Shown: positions 35,955-45,278 of the stretch, in pieces
Numbering within the stretch: position 1 is the stretch's first letter
Layout: each line of letters starts with the position of its first letter
DNA from: Kineosporia rhizophila
Lineage (GTDB): Bacteria; Actinomycetota; Actinomycetes; Actinomycetales; Kineosporiaceae
Reading direction: 5' to 3'
DNA length: 64,000 bases
Assembly (NCBI RefSeq): GCF_021277265.1
Contig: NZ_JAJSOH010000004.1
Coordinates: 1-64,000 of the forward strand
Notes under the pieces: model-generated
What the model saw: the letters and a program-made list of their open reading frames with translations, nothing else
What the model was told of the DNA's origin: nothing
Databases searched by the model: none
Translations under genes and position numbers: made by a program

Positions 35955-36836
35955 ATGTCGGTCGATCTCGCACCAGAACTGACGACGCCGGTGGCCGGCG
36001 ACGCGGTCGGCGAACCGGCGGCGCCGGCTCGCTGGAGAACCCTCACGGCCCGCCCCGGGCTCGTGCTCGCCCTCGTCTACGTGGGTTTCGTCCTGGTCTC
36101 GGCCGTGGCGCCGGGCTGGTTCACCGGTCACGACCCGAACGCCACGGCCGGCGCGGACAAGCTGCTGGCCCCCTCGGCCGCGCACTGGTTCGGCACCGAC
36201 GAGCTCGGCCGCGACCTGTTCAGCCGGGTGCTGCACGGTTCCACGCTGACCATCCAGGCCACCCTCGGGGCGATCGGCATCGCCGTGGTGGCCGGGCTGG
36301 CGATCGGCGTGGTCTCCGGCTTCTTCGGCGGCTGGGCCGACTCGGTGCTGATGCGGGTGATCGACGTGCTGCTGGCGATCCCGCGTCTGCTGCTGGCCCT
36401 GACCATCGTCACCGCACTGGGTTTCGGCACCCTGCCGATCGCGGTGGCGGTCGGGGTGGGCATCGTTCCCGGCTTCGCCCGGATCACCCGGGCCCGGGTG
36501 CTGAGCATCAAGGCCCTGCCCTACATCGAGGCGGCCCGCACCGGCGGGGCGTCCTGGACCCGGGTGCTGGTGCGGCACATCCTGCCCAACAGCTGGGGCC
36601 CGGTGCTGGTGCTGGCGGTGCTGGACTTCGGGGTGGCGATCCTGGCCATCTCGGCGCTCAGCTTCCTCGGCTTCGGGGCGGCCCCGCCGTCGGCCGAGTG
36701 GGGCACGCTGATCTCGCAGGGCCGCAGCTACCTGATCACCTCACCGTGGCTGACCCTGCTGCCCGGGGCCTTCGTCGGGCTGATGGTGTTCAGCCTGAAC
36801 CACATCTCCCGCAGCCTCGAGGAGCTCCAGCGATGA
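35955..36836 (+). CDS. ABC permease, DppC/OppC type
   Basis: 293 aa with the N-terminal tail usual for the second permease, then FGTDELGRDLFSRVLHGSTLT and the EAA loop YIEAARTGGASWTRVLVRHILPNSW. ATG 35955 follows AGGAGG. Its stop overlaps the ATPase start (ATGA). Confidence 0.9.
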   Translation: MSVDLAPELTTPVAGDAVGEPAAPARWRTLTARPGLVLALVYVGFVLVSAVAPGWFTGHDPNATAGADKLLAPSAAHWFGTDELGRDLFSRVLHGSTLTIQATLGAIGIAVVAGLAIGVVSGFFGGWADSVLMRVIDVLLAIPRLLLALTIVTALGFGTLPIAVAVGVGIVPGFARITRARVLSIKALPYIEAARTGGASWTRVLVRHILPNSWGPVLVLAVLDFGVAILAISALSFLGFGAAPPSAEWGTLISQGRSYLITSPWLTLLPGAFVGLMVFSLNHISRSLEELQR

Positions 36837-38443
36837 GCAACGTTCTCGAGATCGAGAACCTCTCGGTCGACTACCACCCGCACCGGCGCCGGCCTCCGGT
36901 GCCCGCGCTGCGGGGCGTCTCGCTGAGCATCGCCCCGGGTGAGACGGTCGCGGTGGTGGGGGAGTCGGGCTCGGGCAAGAGCACCCTGGCCTCGGCCGTG
37001 CTCGGCCTGCTGCCCGGAACCGGCCGGGTGAGCGGCGGTTCGATCACCGTGGCCGGGAAACCGGTCACCGGCGCCGGCGAACGAGCCCTGAGAGACCTGC
37101 GGGGGCGGGTGGTGGCCCTGGTGCCGCAGGATCCGACCGTCACCCTGAACCCCACCCGGCGGATCGGCCCGCAGGTGGCCGAGGCCGTGCGCCGGCGGCC
37201 CGACGTACCGAAACGCAGTGTGGACGCCGAGGTTCTGGCCGCTCTGGCCGCGGCCGGGCTGGACGATCCGGTGCTGCGGGCCCGGCAGTACCCGCACGAG
37301 CTCTCCGGTGGCCTGCGCCAGCGCGTGCTGATCGCGGCCGGCCTGGCCGGGGAGCCCGACCTGCTGATCGCCGACGAACCGACCAGCGCCCTCGACGTGA
37401 CGGTGCAGAAGCGGATCCTGGACCATCTGCAGCGCCTGGTCGCCGAGCGCGGGATCGCGCTGCTGCTGATCACCCACGACCTGGGGGTGGCCGCCGACCG
37501 GGCCGACCGGGTGGTGGTGATGCGGTCCGGTGCGGTGGTCGAGAGCGGACCGGCCGCAACGGTTCTGCGGGCGCCCGAGCAGGAGTACACGAAAGACCTG
37601 CTGCGCTCGGCTCCGGGGCTCTCACTCACCGAGCGCCGGGCCCCAGCCGAAACCGCTGAACCTGTCTTGCGCCTGGAGAATCTGTCCAAGGACTACACCC
37701 TGCCCGGGGGCGGCAGCTTCCGCGCTCTCGACGGGGTGACGCTCGAGGTCCCGAAAGGCCAGACCCTGGGCCTGGTGGGGGAGTCCGGATCGGGCAAGAC
37801 CACCACCCTGCGGGTGGCGCTGGGCCTGGTCGCGCCGACCGGCGGGCAGGTCTGGTTCGGTGGCCAGGACATCACCGGTCTGGGCTGGCGACAGCTACGC
37901 CCGCTGCGCCGGCGGTTCCAGCTCGTACACCAGAACCCGTTCTCCGCCCTGGACCCCCGGTTCACCGTCGGGCAGACGATCGCCGAGCCGCTGGTGTCGT
38001 TCCGCATCGGCGACCGGGCCTCCCGCCGGGAGCGGGTGCGGGAACTACTCGACGCGGTGCACCTGCCTCAGAGCTTCGCCGGCCGGCTGCCGTCGGAGCT
38101 GTCCGGCGGGCAGCGTCAGCGGGTGGCCATCGCCCGGGCGCTGTCGCTGAAGCCGGAGCTGCTGCTCCTCGACGAGCCGGTCTCGGCCCTGGACGTGCGG
38201 GTTCAGGCGCAGATCCTGAGCCTGCTCACCTCGCTGCAGGACGACCTGGGCCTGAGCTACCTGTTCGTCTCGCACGACCTGGCGGTGGTCGCCAGCCTGT
38301 CGCACCGGGTGGCGGTGCTACGCCGTGGTCAGCTCGTCGAGGAGGGCCCGGCCGCGCAGGTGTTCGATGCCCCGCAGTCGCCCTACACCCGGGAACTGCT
38401 CGACTCCATCCCCGGCCGGCCGATCGGAGCGAACCCGGTATGA
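36833..38443 (+). CDS. Fused two-domain ABC ATPase (DppD-DppF)
   Basis: 536 aa holding both nucleotide-binding domains in one chain. First domain: Walker A GESGSGKS (43-50), signature LSGGLRQRV, Walker B LLIADEPTSALD. Second domain: Walker A GESGSGKT (about 316), signature LSGGQRQRV, Walker B LLLLDEPVSALD and SHDLAVVASLSHRVAVL. It powers the importer formed with the two permeases. Start overlaps the DppC-type stop and stop overlaps the reductase start, both as ATGA. Confidence 0.9.
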   Translation: MSNVLEIENLSVDYHPHRRRPPVPALRGVSLSIAPGETVAVVGESGSGKSTLASAVLGLLPGTGRVSGGSITVAGKPVTGAGERALRDLRGRVVALVPQDPTVTLNPTRRIGPQVAEAVRRRPDVPKRSVDAEVLAALAAAGLDDPVLRARQYPHELSGGLRQRVLIAAGLAGEPDLLIADEPTSALDVTVQKRILDHLQRLVAERGIALLLITHDLGVAADRADRVVVMRSGAVVESGPAATVLRAPEQEYTKDLLRSAPGLSLTERRAPAETAEPVLRLENLSKDYTLPGGGSFRALDGVTLEVPKGQTLGLVGESGSGKTTTLRVALGLVAPTGGQVWFGGQDITGLGWRQLRPLRRRFQLVHQNPFSALDPRFTVGQTIAEPLVSFRIGDRASRRERVRELLDAVHLPQSFAGRLPSELSGGQRQRVAIARALSLKPELLLLDEPVSALDVRVQAQILSLLTSLQDDLGLSYLFVSHDLAVVASLSHRVAVLRRGQLVEEGPAAQVFDAPQSPYTRELLDSIPGRPIGANPV

Positions 38444-39435
38444 GTACTCGCTATGTCGTGATCGGGGCCGGTGCGATCGGTGCCCTGCTGGCCGCCCAGC
38501 TCGAACTGGCCGGCAAGTCGGTGGTCCTGGTGGCCCGGGGCGCCAACCTGGAGGCGATCCGGGCCGGCGGCGTACGGGTGCGCCGGCCGCGCAGCACCGA
38601 GCAGGTCCGGGTGCCGGTGGTCGGCGGGCCTCAGGAACTGCACCTGACCCACCAGGACGTGCTGGTGCTGGCGACCAAGACCCAGGACGCGGAGCCGGTG
38701 CTGGCCGGGTGGGCCTGGCTGCCGGTCTCCGACGAGCACGGCCGGCCCACCCTGCTGGCCGCCGACCTGCCCCTGCTCACCTTCCAGAACGGCCTGGCCA
38801 CCGAGGACCTGGCGGTGCGCCGGTTCGGGCGGGTCTACGGGGTCTCGATCGGCGTGGCCGCCAGCCATCTGACCCCCGGTGAGGTGGTCTCTCCCTCGTA
38901 CCCGATCGTCGGGGTGGCCTGGCTGGGCCGCTACCGGGCGGCGGATCCGGGCGACGAGGGTGCGCAGTTCGCCCGCGACCTGCGCGAGGCCGGCTACGAC
39001 GTGAGCCTGGTCGAGGACGTCCGCGCCTACAAGGCCCGCAAGCTCCTGCTCAACCTGGCCAACGGCCTGGGCGTGCTGCAGGGCAGCGACACCGAGCGGG
39101 AGCAGGCCCGGGCGCTGCTGGTGCCCGAGGCCCGCGCGGTGTTCGCGGCGGCGGGCATCGAGGTCGCGCCCGAGGCGACGGCCCACCTGGTGGTCGAGGA
39201 GGTGCCCGGGCACGTCGGCGGGAACCTCTCCACCTGGCAGAGCTTCGCCCGGGGCAGCTCCAGCGAGGTCGACCACCTCAACGGAGAGATTGTCCGGCTC
39301 GGCCGGTTGCACGGGGTACCGACACCGGCCAACGAACGGTTGCAACGCCTGCTGGGGGCCCAGGCCGCCGCCGGACTGCCCCCGGACACGAACCGTCTGT
39401 CCGACCTGCTCTCCGACTTGATCCCCGTTCCCTGA
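38440..39435 (+). CDS. PanE/ApbA-like ketopantoate-reductase-family protein
   Basis: 331 aa. N-terminal NADP Rossmann motif GAGAIGALLAAQLELAG; LTFQNGLATEDL corresponds to the conserved QNG, and YKARKLLLNLANGL carries the catalytic Lys and Asn region of ketopantoate reductases. As the last member of an import/oxidation operon, it more likely reduces a 2-keto product of the imported compound than serves pantothenate synthesis; no panB or panC is nearby. ATGA overlap with the ATPase gene. Confidence 0.8.
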   Translation: MSTRYVVIGAGAIGALLAAQLELAGKSVVLVARGANLEAIRAGGVRVRRPRSTEQVRVPVVGGPQELHLTHQDVLVLATKTQDAEPVLAGWAWLPVSDEHGRPTLLAADLPLLTFQNGLATEDLAVRRFGRVYGVSIGVAASHLTPGEVVSPSYPIVGVAWLGRYRAADPGDEGAQFARDLREAGYDVSLVEDVRAYKARKLLLNLANGLGVLQGSDTEREQARALLVPEARAVFAAAGIEVAPEATAHLVVEEVPGHVGGNLSTWQSFARGSSSEVDHLNGEIVRLGRLHGVPTPANERLQRLLGAQAAAGLPPDTNRLSDLLSDLIPVP

Positions 39436-39496
39436 CCACGCGCGAACCAGACGAGACACTAGGTCTGCCGGCATCGGCTGACACGAAGGAAGAAGC

Positions 39497-40669
39497 ATGA
39501 GCCCGCTCCTTACCGTTGAGGAACTCCTGGCCCTGCGCAGCAGCGGTTCGCCGCGACTGCTCGACGTGCGCTGGAAGCTCGGTGGCCCGCCCGGGCCGGA
39601 CGAGTTCCGGGCCGGGCACATCCCCGGCGCCGTCTACGTCGACCTCGACGCGCAGCTGGCCTCGCCCGGCAGCTCCGAGGCCGGTCGTCACCCGCTCCCC
39701 ACGGCCGCGGCCTTCCAGCAGTCGGCCCGGTCGTGGGGCCTGAACAGCTCCGACACCGTTGTCGTCTACGACGACAACGGCCTGCTGGCGGCCGCCCGGC
39801 TCTGGTGGCTCCTGCGCTGGGCCGGGTTCGACGGCGAGGTCCGCCTGCTGGACGGCGGTCTGCAGGCCTGGAAGGAGGCCGGCCAGCCGCTGGCCACGGG
39901 CGACGAGCCCGCCCCGGCCGAAGGGGACGTCACGTTGGGCGAGGGCAAGCTCCCCACCGTCGAGGTGGACGAGGTGCCCGAGTTCGTCGAGAACGGCGGG
40001 CTGCTGCTCGACGCCCGCCCGGCCGGCCGGTTCTCCGGCGAGGTCGCCTCGATCGATCCTCGGCCCGGCCACATTCCGGGCGCGGTCAGCGCTCCGGCGA
40101 CCGGAAACCTCGGTGACAATGGACGATTCGCCGCCCCCGACGTCCTCAGGCGGAAGTTCGGGGATCTCGGGGTGAGCGACGACCGGGCGGTCGGGGTCTA
40201 CTGCGGTTCCGGAGTCACCGCCGCGCACGACCTGCTCGCCCTGGCCGTGGCCGGTTTCGATGCCGACCGGGTGCCGCTGTACCCGGGTTCCTACTCGCAG
40301 TGGGCAAGTCGGCCCGACACTCCCGTGGCCACCGGCCCGGCCGAGCCGCCGCTCATCGACGCCGCCGAGGCACGCCGAAGGGTGGCCGAGGGAGCGGTGC
40401 TGCTGGACACCCGCAGCCCGGGGGGCCGGGAGAAGACCGGCCCGATCGAGGGCGCGATCATCGTCGACCGTGACAACCTTGACGCCGAGTTCGATTTCGG
40501 TTCCGCGGAGCGGCACGCCGAGGTCGCGTCGCTGCAGACCCCGATCGTGGTGATCTGCGGATCGGTGAACGGCTCGGGCCCGGTGGCGCAGAACCTGATC
40601 GGCCGGGGCTTCGTCAACGTGGCTCACGTGGAGGGTGGCGCGCCGGCCTGGCACGAGCTCGACCGGTGA
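39497..40669 (+). CDS. Sulfurtransferase with three rhodanese-like domains
   Basis: 390 aa. Domain 1 (about 1-135) has YDDNG where the active Cys would be, so it is structural, as in TST/SseA N-terminal domains. Domain 2 (about 150-280) has the catalytic loop YCGSGVTAA. Domain 3 (about 290-388) is an additional rhodanese with its own Cys (VICGSVNGSG) and a C-terminal VEGGAPAW. SseA-type proteins normally stop after two domains. It may move sulfane sulfur released by the upstream operon, 61 nt away; GGAAG precedes ATG 39497. Substrate inferred only. Confidence 0.85.
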   Translation: MSPLLTVEELLALRSSGSPRLLDVRWKLGGPPGPDEFRAGHIPGAVYVDLDAQLASPGSSEAGRHPLPTAAAFQQSARSWGLNSSDTVVVYDDNGLLAAARLWWLLRWAGFDGEVRLLDGGLQAWKEAGQPLATGDEPAPAEGDVTLGEGKLPTVEVDEVPEFVENGGLLLDARPAGRFSGEVASIDPRPGHIPGAVSAPATGNLGDNGRFAAPDVLRRKFGDLGVSDDRAVGVYCGSGVTAAHDLLALAVAGFDADRVPLYPGSYSQWASRPDTPVATGPAEPPLIDAAEARRRVAEGAVLLDTRSPGGREKTGPIEGAIIVDRDNLDAEFDFGSAERHAEVASLQTPIVVICGSVNGSGPVAQNLIGRGFVNVAHVEGGAPAWHELDR

Positions 40670-40695
40670 ATGTGCTCTAGTTCACAGCGCAGGTG

Positions 40696-40723
40696 AAGGG
40701 CGGGATCCGCGGATCCCGCCCTT
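40696..40723. terminator. Perfect 28-bp palindromic hairpin
   Basis: Arms AAGGGCGGGATCCG and CGGATCCCGCCCTT, separated by nothing, lie 27 nt after the rhodanese stop. Read on either strand it would form a very stable hairpin and probably ends the operon. Confidence 0.75.
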
Positions 40724-40893
40724 CGTCCTGGCCGGGCTCGAAAGGGCAGGATCGGGAGGAGGAACGGGGTAGCCCTGAGGTCTGGTCGGACCGGGTCTGA
40801 GCTCGTTCTTCTGACGGCGAGTTGTCCTGTGAACACCCTGTGATGTGCGTTTCGGGAGGCGATGCATAGGGTCCTTGGGCACGATGGGGCATC

Positions 40894-42918
40894 ATGACGA
40901 GTACTGCTGGCTGGTCCACGGACACCGATCCTGGCGTTCGCCCTGCCGTAGCCACTGCGCCTGTTCAGCAGGAGAGGCAGCGGGAGAGTAAGCGCGCCGA
41001 CATCCAAGGGCTGCGGGCGATCGCGGTCGTCCTCGTCGTCATCTATCACGCAAAGCTTCCCCTGCCCGCGGGTTTCGCCGGGGTGGACGTGTTCTTCGTG
41101 ATCTCCGGTTTCGTGATCACCGGGCAGATCGAGCGCCTGCGCTCCTCGGGGCGGTTCGGGTTCGGCTCGTTCTACGCCCGCCGCATCCGCCGGTTGCTGC
41201 CCGCCATGGTCGTCATGCTGCTGGCCGTCCTGCTGCTCTCGTTCCTGTTCCAGTCGCCGATCGGGGCGCAGTCGACCACGGCCGGCACGGCCCTGGCCGC
41301 GGTTCTGCTGGCCGGGAACTTCGACCTGCTGAGCACCTCGGGCGACTACTTCGCCGCCGGGGCGGTGATGAACCCGCTCACCCACGTCTGGTCGCTGAGC
41401 GTGGAAGAGCAGTTCTACCTGGTGTTTCCGCTGCTGCTGGCGCTGACCTGGAAGTTCGGCCGAGGTGGGGCGCGCAGCCAGGCGATCGGTCTGGGCCTGC
41501 TCACCGCGGCGAGCTTCGCCCTGTCGATGTGGTTGTCGTACGGCGACTTCCGGGTGCACAGCTACCCGGCCTCCGACGTGGCCTTCTACTCCTCACCCAC
41601 CCGGGCCTGGGAATTCGGCGTCGGTGCCCTGCTCGCGGTCTGGGCCTCGAAGCGGGCCGCCCGCCACTACACGGCGGAGCGCACGGTGCTGCCGGTGGCC
41701 CTGGGCGCGGCCGGGCTGGCGCTGCTGGTGTACCTGAACCTCACGGTGAACGACCAGACGGTCTGGCCCGGCGTCGCCGCGATCGTCCCGGTGGTGGCGA
41801 CCGCCCTGCTGATCCTGGCCGGGACGGTGGGCGAGGGGCCGATCAAGCGGGTGCTCTCGTCGCGGCCGTTCGTGGTCACCGGTGACCTGTCGTACAGCAT
41901 CTACCTCTGGCACTGGCCGGCGATCGTGATCGCCACCCTGATCTGGCCCCGGCCCTACACCCCGGTGCTGGCCGCCCTGTTCTCGCTGCTGCCCGCCTAC
42001 CTGAGCTACCGCTTCGTGGAGCAGCCGCTGCGTCACGGTGGGGTGCGCCTGCCCCGGGTCTACCTGGGTGGTGCGGTTGCGGCCGGCATGGTGGTGGTTG
42101 CGGCGGTCACGCTGCAGGTGGCCGGGCCGTGGGCGGTGCCCAACGCGGCTGCCTACGCGGGCCAGCGCGGTGAGCTCACCTTCGGCCGGGAGAACGGCTG
42201 TCTGGTGCGCAACCGGTCGTTCGAGGCCGCCGACTTCGACCGCTGCATGGACACCGTGCCCAACGCCAAGGGCTGGGTGATGCTGGCCGGCGACTCGCAC
42301 GCCGAGGCCTACTCCACCGGCCTGATCGAGGCCGACCGCCGGCTCGGCTACAGCACCCTGGCCCTCACCGGGGCCAGCTGCCCGCTGATGCGCGACGCCC
42401 AGCCCAGCCGTGAGGTCGCCAACTGCGGTGAACTGGCCTCGGCGCTGCTCGACCGGGCCACCAAGAGCGACGACCCGCCGTCCCTGGTGGTCGTCGGGCA
42501 GTGGGCCCTGGCCCGGCACGACGTCGACGGGAAGTGGCCGCAGCAGCTCAAGCCGGCGCTGCAGGAGCTGACCGAGGCGGGCATCCCGGTGCTCTATGTG
42601 ATGGACGTGCCGAACTACGCCACCCAGGCGATGAATCGGCAGACCGCGTGCAGCGGCGGCTTCCTGAACTTCGTCTGCGACAAGAGCCAGGAAGACGTGC
42701 TGGAGTACCAGGGCACCTCCCGCCAGGCCGAGTGGGACGTCGTCACCAGCGTTCCCGGGGTGAGCGTCTACGACCCGTGGGACCGGTTCTGCAACGGCGA
42801 CGTCTGCAGCCCCCTGGTCGACGGCGAGCTGGCCTACTGGGACTTCAACCACCTGAACCGGATCGGCTCGCAGGCCCTTACCGACGACCTGAAGACGGCC
42901 GTGGGCGCGATCCTCTAG
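40894..42918 (+). CDS. OafA/YrhL-type acyltransferase with SGNH domain
   Basis: 674 aa. The N-terminal acyltransferase-3 domain (about 35-400, ten or more membrane segments) opens IQGLRAIAVVLVVIYHA, with the essential Arg and His, then GVDVFFVISGFVITG, RRIRRLLPA and WSLSVEEQFYL. The C-terminal periplasmic SGNH-like domain has AGDSHAEA and, near the end, FNHLNRIGSQ. Such proteins O-acetylate surface glycans or peptidoglycan. ATG 40894. Confidence 0.9.
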   Translation: MTSTAGWSTDTDPGVRPAVATAPVQQERQRESKRADIQGLRAIAVVLVVIYHAKLPLPAGFAGVDVFFVISGFVITGQIERLRSSGRFGFGSFYARRIRRLLPAMVVMLLAVLLLSFLFQSPIGAQSTTAGTALAAVLLAGNFDLLSTSGDYFAAGAVMNPLTHVWSLSVEEQFYLVFPLLLALTWKFGRGGARSQAIGLGLLTAASFALSMWLSYGDFRVHSYPASDVAFYSSPTRAWEFGVGALLAVWASKRAARHYTAERTVLPVALGAAGLALLVYLNLTVNDQTVWPGVAAIVPVVATALLILAGTVGEGPIKRVLSSRPFVVTGDLSYSIYLWHWPAIVIATLIWPRPYTPVLAALFSLLPAYLSYRFVEQPLRHGGVRLPRVYLGGAVAAGMVVVAAVTLQVAGPWAVPNAAAYAGQRGELTFGRENGCLVRNRSFEAADFDRCMDTVPNAKGWVMLAGDSHAEAYSTGLIEADRRLGYSTLALTGASCPLMRDAQPSREVANCGELASALLDRATKSDDPPSLVVVGQWALARHDVDGKWPQQLKPALQELTEAGIPVLYVMDVPNYATQAMNRQTACSGGFLNFVCDKSQEDVLEYQGTSRQAEWDVVTSVPGVSVYDPWDRFCNGDVCSPLVDGELAYWDFNHLNRIGSQALTDDLKTAVGAIL

Positions 42919-42936
42919 GCCCCGCCCAGCGCGCGG

Positions 42937-43302
42937 CTAGCTGGTCAGGGCCCGCTCCAGCATCCGGGTCAGGCTGGCCACCTCGATCGGCTTCTGCATC
43001 AGGTGGGCGTGCAGCTCCTGCGCCGCCTTCCGGTCTTCCTGCAGGTCACGCGCGGTGAGCAGGATGACCGGCAGGTCACGGGACCCGGGCTGGTCGCGCA
43101 ACTGCCGCAGCAGGTCGATGCCCGAGGCGCCGTGCATGACGATGTCCAGCACCACCGCGTCCGGTACGCCGTAGCGATCGATCGCGGCCAGCGCGGCCGC
43201 CGCCGATCCCACACTGATCACCGAGTGGCCCATCCGGGCCAGCCGGATCTCGAGCAACCTGCGGATGTCGCTGTCGTCCTCGACGACCAGAACACTGGAC
43301 AC
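42937..43302 (-). CDS. Stand-alone response-regulator receiver domain
   Basis: 121 aa, CheY-like. Acidic pair EDD at 8-10, phospho-acceptor Asp53 in VVLDIVM, Thr in LLTAR and Lys in MQKPI. No output domain and no adjacent histidine kinase. Confidence 0.9.
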   Translation of the reverse strand: MSSVLVVEDDSDIRRLLEIRLARMGHSVISVGSAAAALAAIDRYGVPDAVVLDIVMHGASGIDLLRQLRDQPGSRDLPVILLTARDLQEDRKAAQELHAHLMQKPIEVASLTRMLERALTS

Positions 43303-43379
43303 TTACGTCGCCCCCAATTCCGCGGACGGGATGATCCGTCCTCGATATCGGCGGGGATGCAGGGAACCTTGAGTGTGGA

Positions 43380-43979
43380 TCAGCCGAGGGCGCCGGCCGG
43401 GGCGCCCAGATCCAGGATCTGACTCAGGTGGGCCTGCGGGTCGGCCGGGGCGTCGGGGCCCAGCGCATCTTCCATCCACACCCGGAACGCCGCCACCCCC
43501 TGCGCGACCATCAGCCGGGTACGCCAGTCGGGGATCAGTACCGGGCCCTCGGGACCTTCCGGCACCGCCCGGTTGACCAGGTCGACGGCCAGCTGGCGTT
43601 CCCGGTCGGACAGCCTCACGTAGGGACTGACCCGGACCGCCGACGCCCGGTGGAACCCCCGGAGCTGGTCGCTGTGCTCGATCACGTGCTCGGCCAGGTC
43701 GTGCAGGGCCAGGGTGAGCACCGCGATGTCGTCGAGCTCGAGCGGGGCGGTGGCGAAGAACTCCCGGATCCGGACCGCCATCTCGCGGGAGGGCTCGGCC
43801 AGCACCTCCTCCTTGGTGGCGAAGTAGCGGAAGAACGTGCGCGGGGCGATCTCGGCGGCCGAGCAGATGTCGGCCACCGTCACGTTCTCGAAGCCGCGCT
43901 CGCTGAACAACCGCAGCGCCACCTCGACGGTGATCGCCCTCGAGGCGGCCCGTCGCCGCTCCCGCAGACCCTCGCTCAA
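43380..43979 (-). CDS. TetR-family regulator
   Basis: 199 aa. HTH region TVEVALRLFSERGFENVTVADICSAAEIAPRTFFRYFATKEEVL is of the TetR subgroup ending TFFRYF. I take TTG 43979 as the start because GGGAGG sits 7 nt upstream; GTG 44018 or 43994 would add 13 or 5 residues. The gene is single with no adjacent transporter, so the target is unclear. Confidence 0.8.
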   Translation of the reverse strand: MSEGLRERRRAASRAITVEVALRLFSERGFENVTVADICSAAEIAPRTFFRYFATKEEVLAEPSREMAVRIREFFATAPLELDDIAVLTLALHDLAEHVIEHSDQLRGFHRASAVRVSPYVRLSDRERQLAVDLVNRAVPEGPEGPVLIPDWRTRLMVAQGVAAFRVWMEDALGPDAPADPQAHLSQILDLGAPAGALG

Positions 43980-44080
43980 GACCAGGCCTCCCACTCGCTC
44001 ACACCTACCGGCTGCCACCGGAAAGAACGAACGAGCGGTCTCCCGTGTCCCCGACGACGCGGTGCCTCAGACCACACCAC

Positions 44081-44542
44081 TCAGAAGGCGGTGTACTCCA
44101 GCCAGACGTAGCGCACCGGCTGAGGCGCGTTCCACTCCGCTTCGCGGGCCTCGTCCACCCGGCCGAAACCGGCGCCGAGGTAACAGGCCTGGGCCGCCGA
44201 GTTGTCCGGGTGCACGCGCATCACCAGAGCCCCGAACCCGGCCCGGGGCACGAGGGAGCGCACCAGCCGCCGACCGAAACCCTGACCTCGGCAATCGGGC
44301 GCGACGATCAGGTGGGCCAGCTCGGACTCGCCCTCGTCGGCGTCGTCCCAGATCTCCCCGTAGGCAATAGGTTCCGTGCCGTGGTACAGCACGAAACCGT
44401 GAGCGTCCGGGTCGTCCGCCCAGGACGAGACCAGCGACGGCGGGACCGGGTACGGGGCGCCCGCCCACCACCTCGCCTCCTGCTCCGAGGTGGCCCAGGA
44501 AGCGACGAGTTCAGCCTGCTCCGGACCGACGGTCCTCAGCAC
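44081..44542 (-). CDS. GNAT acetyltransferase
   Basis: 153 aa, a complete GNAT fold: ELAHLIVAPDCRGQGFGRRLVRSLV contains the R/Q-x-x-G-x-G/A acetyl-CoA loop (RGQGFG), and MRVHPDNSAAQACYLGAGFGRVDE is the usual C-terminal segment. Its ATG overlaps the stop region of the small membrane-protein gene by 7 nt. Substrate unknown. Confidence 0.85.
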   Translation of the reverse strand: MLRTVGPEQAELVASWATSEQEARWWAGAPYPVPPSLVSSWADDPDAHGFVLYHGTEPIAYGEIWDDADEGESELAHLIVAPDCRGQGFGRRLVRSLVPRAGFGALVMRVHPDNSAAQACYLGAGFGRVDEAREAEWNAPQPVRYVWLEYTAF

Positions 44543-44715
44543 TGCGTGGTGATCGTGGTGCAGTGCTCACCGGGTTGCTCCAGATCGGCCGCGCCGGTGC
44601 GCGCCCGGTGCGACGTCACCAACATCATCGACCCGACGGCGATGGCGAGCGCCGAGATCAGCGCGATCTTCACCCAGCGGCGTTCGGACACGATCAGACC
44701 ACCAACAGCACCCAC
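44536..44715 (-). CDS. Small single-span membrane protein
   Basis: 59 aa from GTG 44715, chosen because GGAGGG lies 7 nt upstream; an ATG at 44757 would add 14 residues. One hydrophobic helix (KIALISALAIAVGSMMLV) and a short tail with two Cys (EHCTTITTQC). It overlaps the GNAT gene by 7 nt. No family recognised. Confidence 0.5.
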   Translation of the reverse strand: MGAVGGLIVSERRWVKIALISALAIAVGSMMLVTSHRARTGAADLEQPGEHCTTITTQC

Positions 44716-44824
44716 GACAAGTCCCTCCAACTCGCGTAAGCCCCATACCCTACGCATGTCTTTGGTTACCGTAGGAAAACCTCAGGAAAATTGGGTGGTA
44801 CCGGAGAACCGGACCTGCCTGAGC

Positions 44825-45178
44825 TCAGGCGCAGGAGGCACACCGGTCACCGGCGCCCCAGTCGTACTGCCGACGGCAGACCGGGCAGAACACCCGGGCG
44901 TCCTCCTCGTCCCGTGCGAGCTGCCAGCCGATCAGGATCTGCAGCACGTCCTCGCCGGTCAGGCCCCAGGCGGCGTTCTTCTCGGCGACCCGCTCCTGGG
45001 CGTCGGCCAGTGTCGGCCCCCAGACCTCGTCCACCCCGTCCCGGGTCAGCCTCGAGTACCGGATCTGCCCTTCGACGATCACCCGGGGGAAGAACCCGCC
45101 CTCGGTCGCCGACGGCGTCATGATGATGCCGTTGGCCCGCTCGATCACCGGGATGACGACGCATCGTCGTGCCCCCAT
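44825..45178 (-). CDS. Small protein with C-terminal zinc ribbon
   Basis: 117 aa. Start ATG 45178 follows GGGAGGGG. The first 90 residues are a compact mixed fold I do not recognise; the end holds CPVC-x11-CASC, a likely zinc ribbon. Function unknown. Confidence 0.6.
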   Translation of the reverse strand: MGARRCVVIPVIERANGIIMTPSATEGGFFPRVIVEGQIRYSRLTRDGVDEVWGPTLADAQERVAEKNAAWGLTGEDVLQILIGWQLARDEEDARVFCPVCRRQYDWGAGDRCASCA

Positions 45179-45278
45179 CTGCTGCCACCCCTCCCGCCGT
45201 AGCGAACCAAGGGGGCAAGACTCGCCCGAGGGGAGGCGGGTGGGCGACCGCCGATCGGGTGAAGAGCGGTCAGATCGC

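Noticed and set aside
38325..39435. Panthothenate-pathway role for the PanE-like protein
   Set aside because: The gene is translationally coupled to an ABC importer operon with no pan genes nearby, so a pathway-specific reductase is more likely; the panE symbol was not assigned.
42027..43058. Shadow frames over the acyltransferase 3' end
   Set aside because: The acyltransferase frame has clear domain motifs to its stop; the other frames have none.
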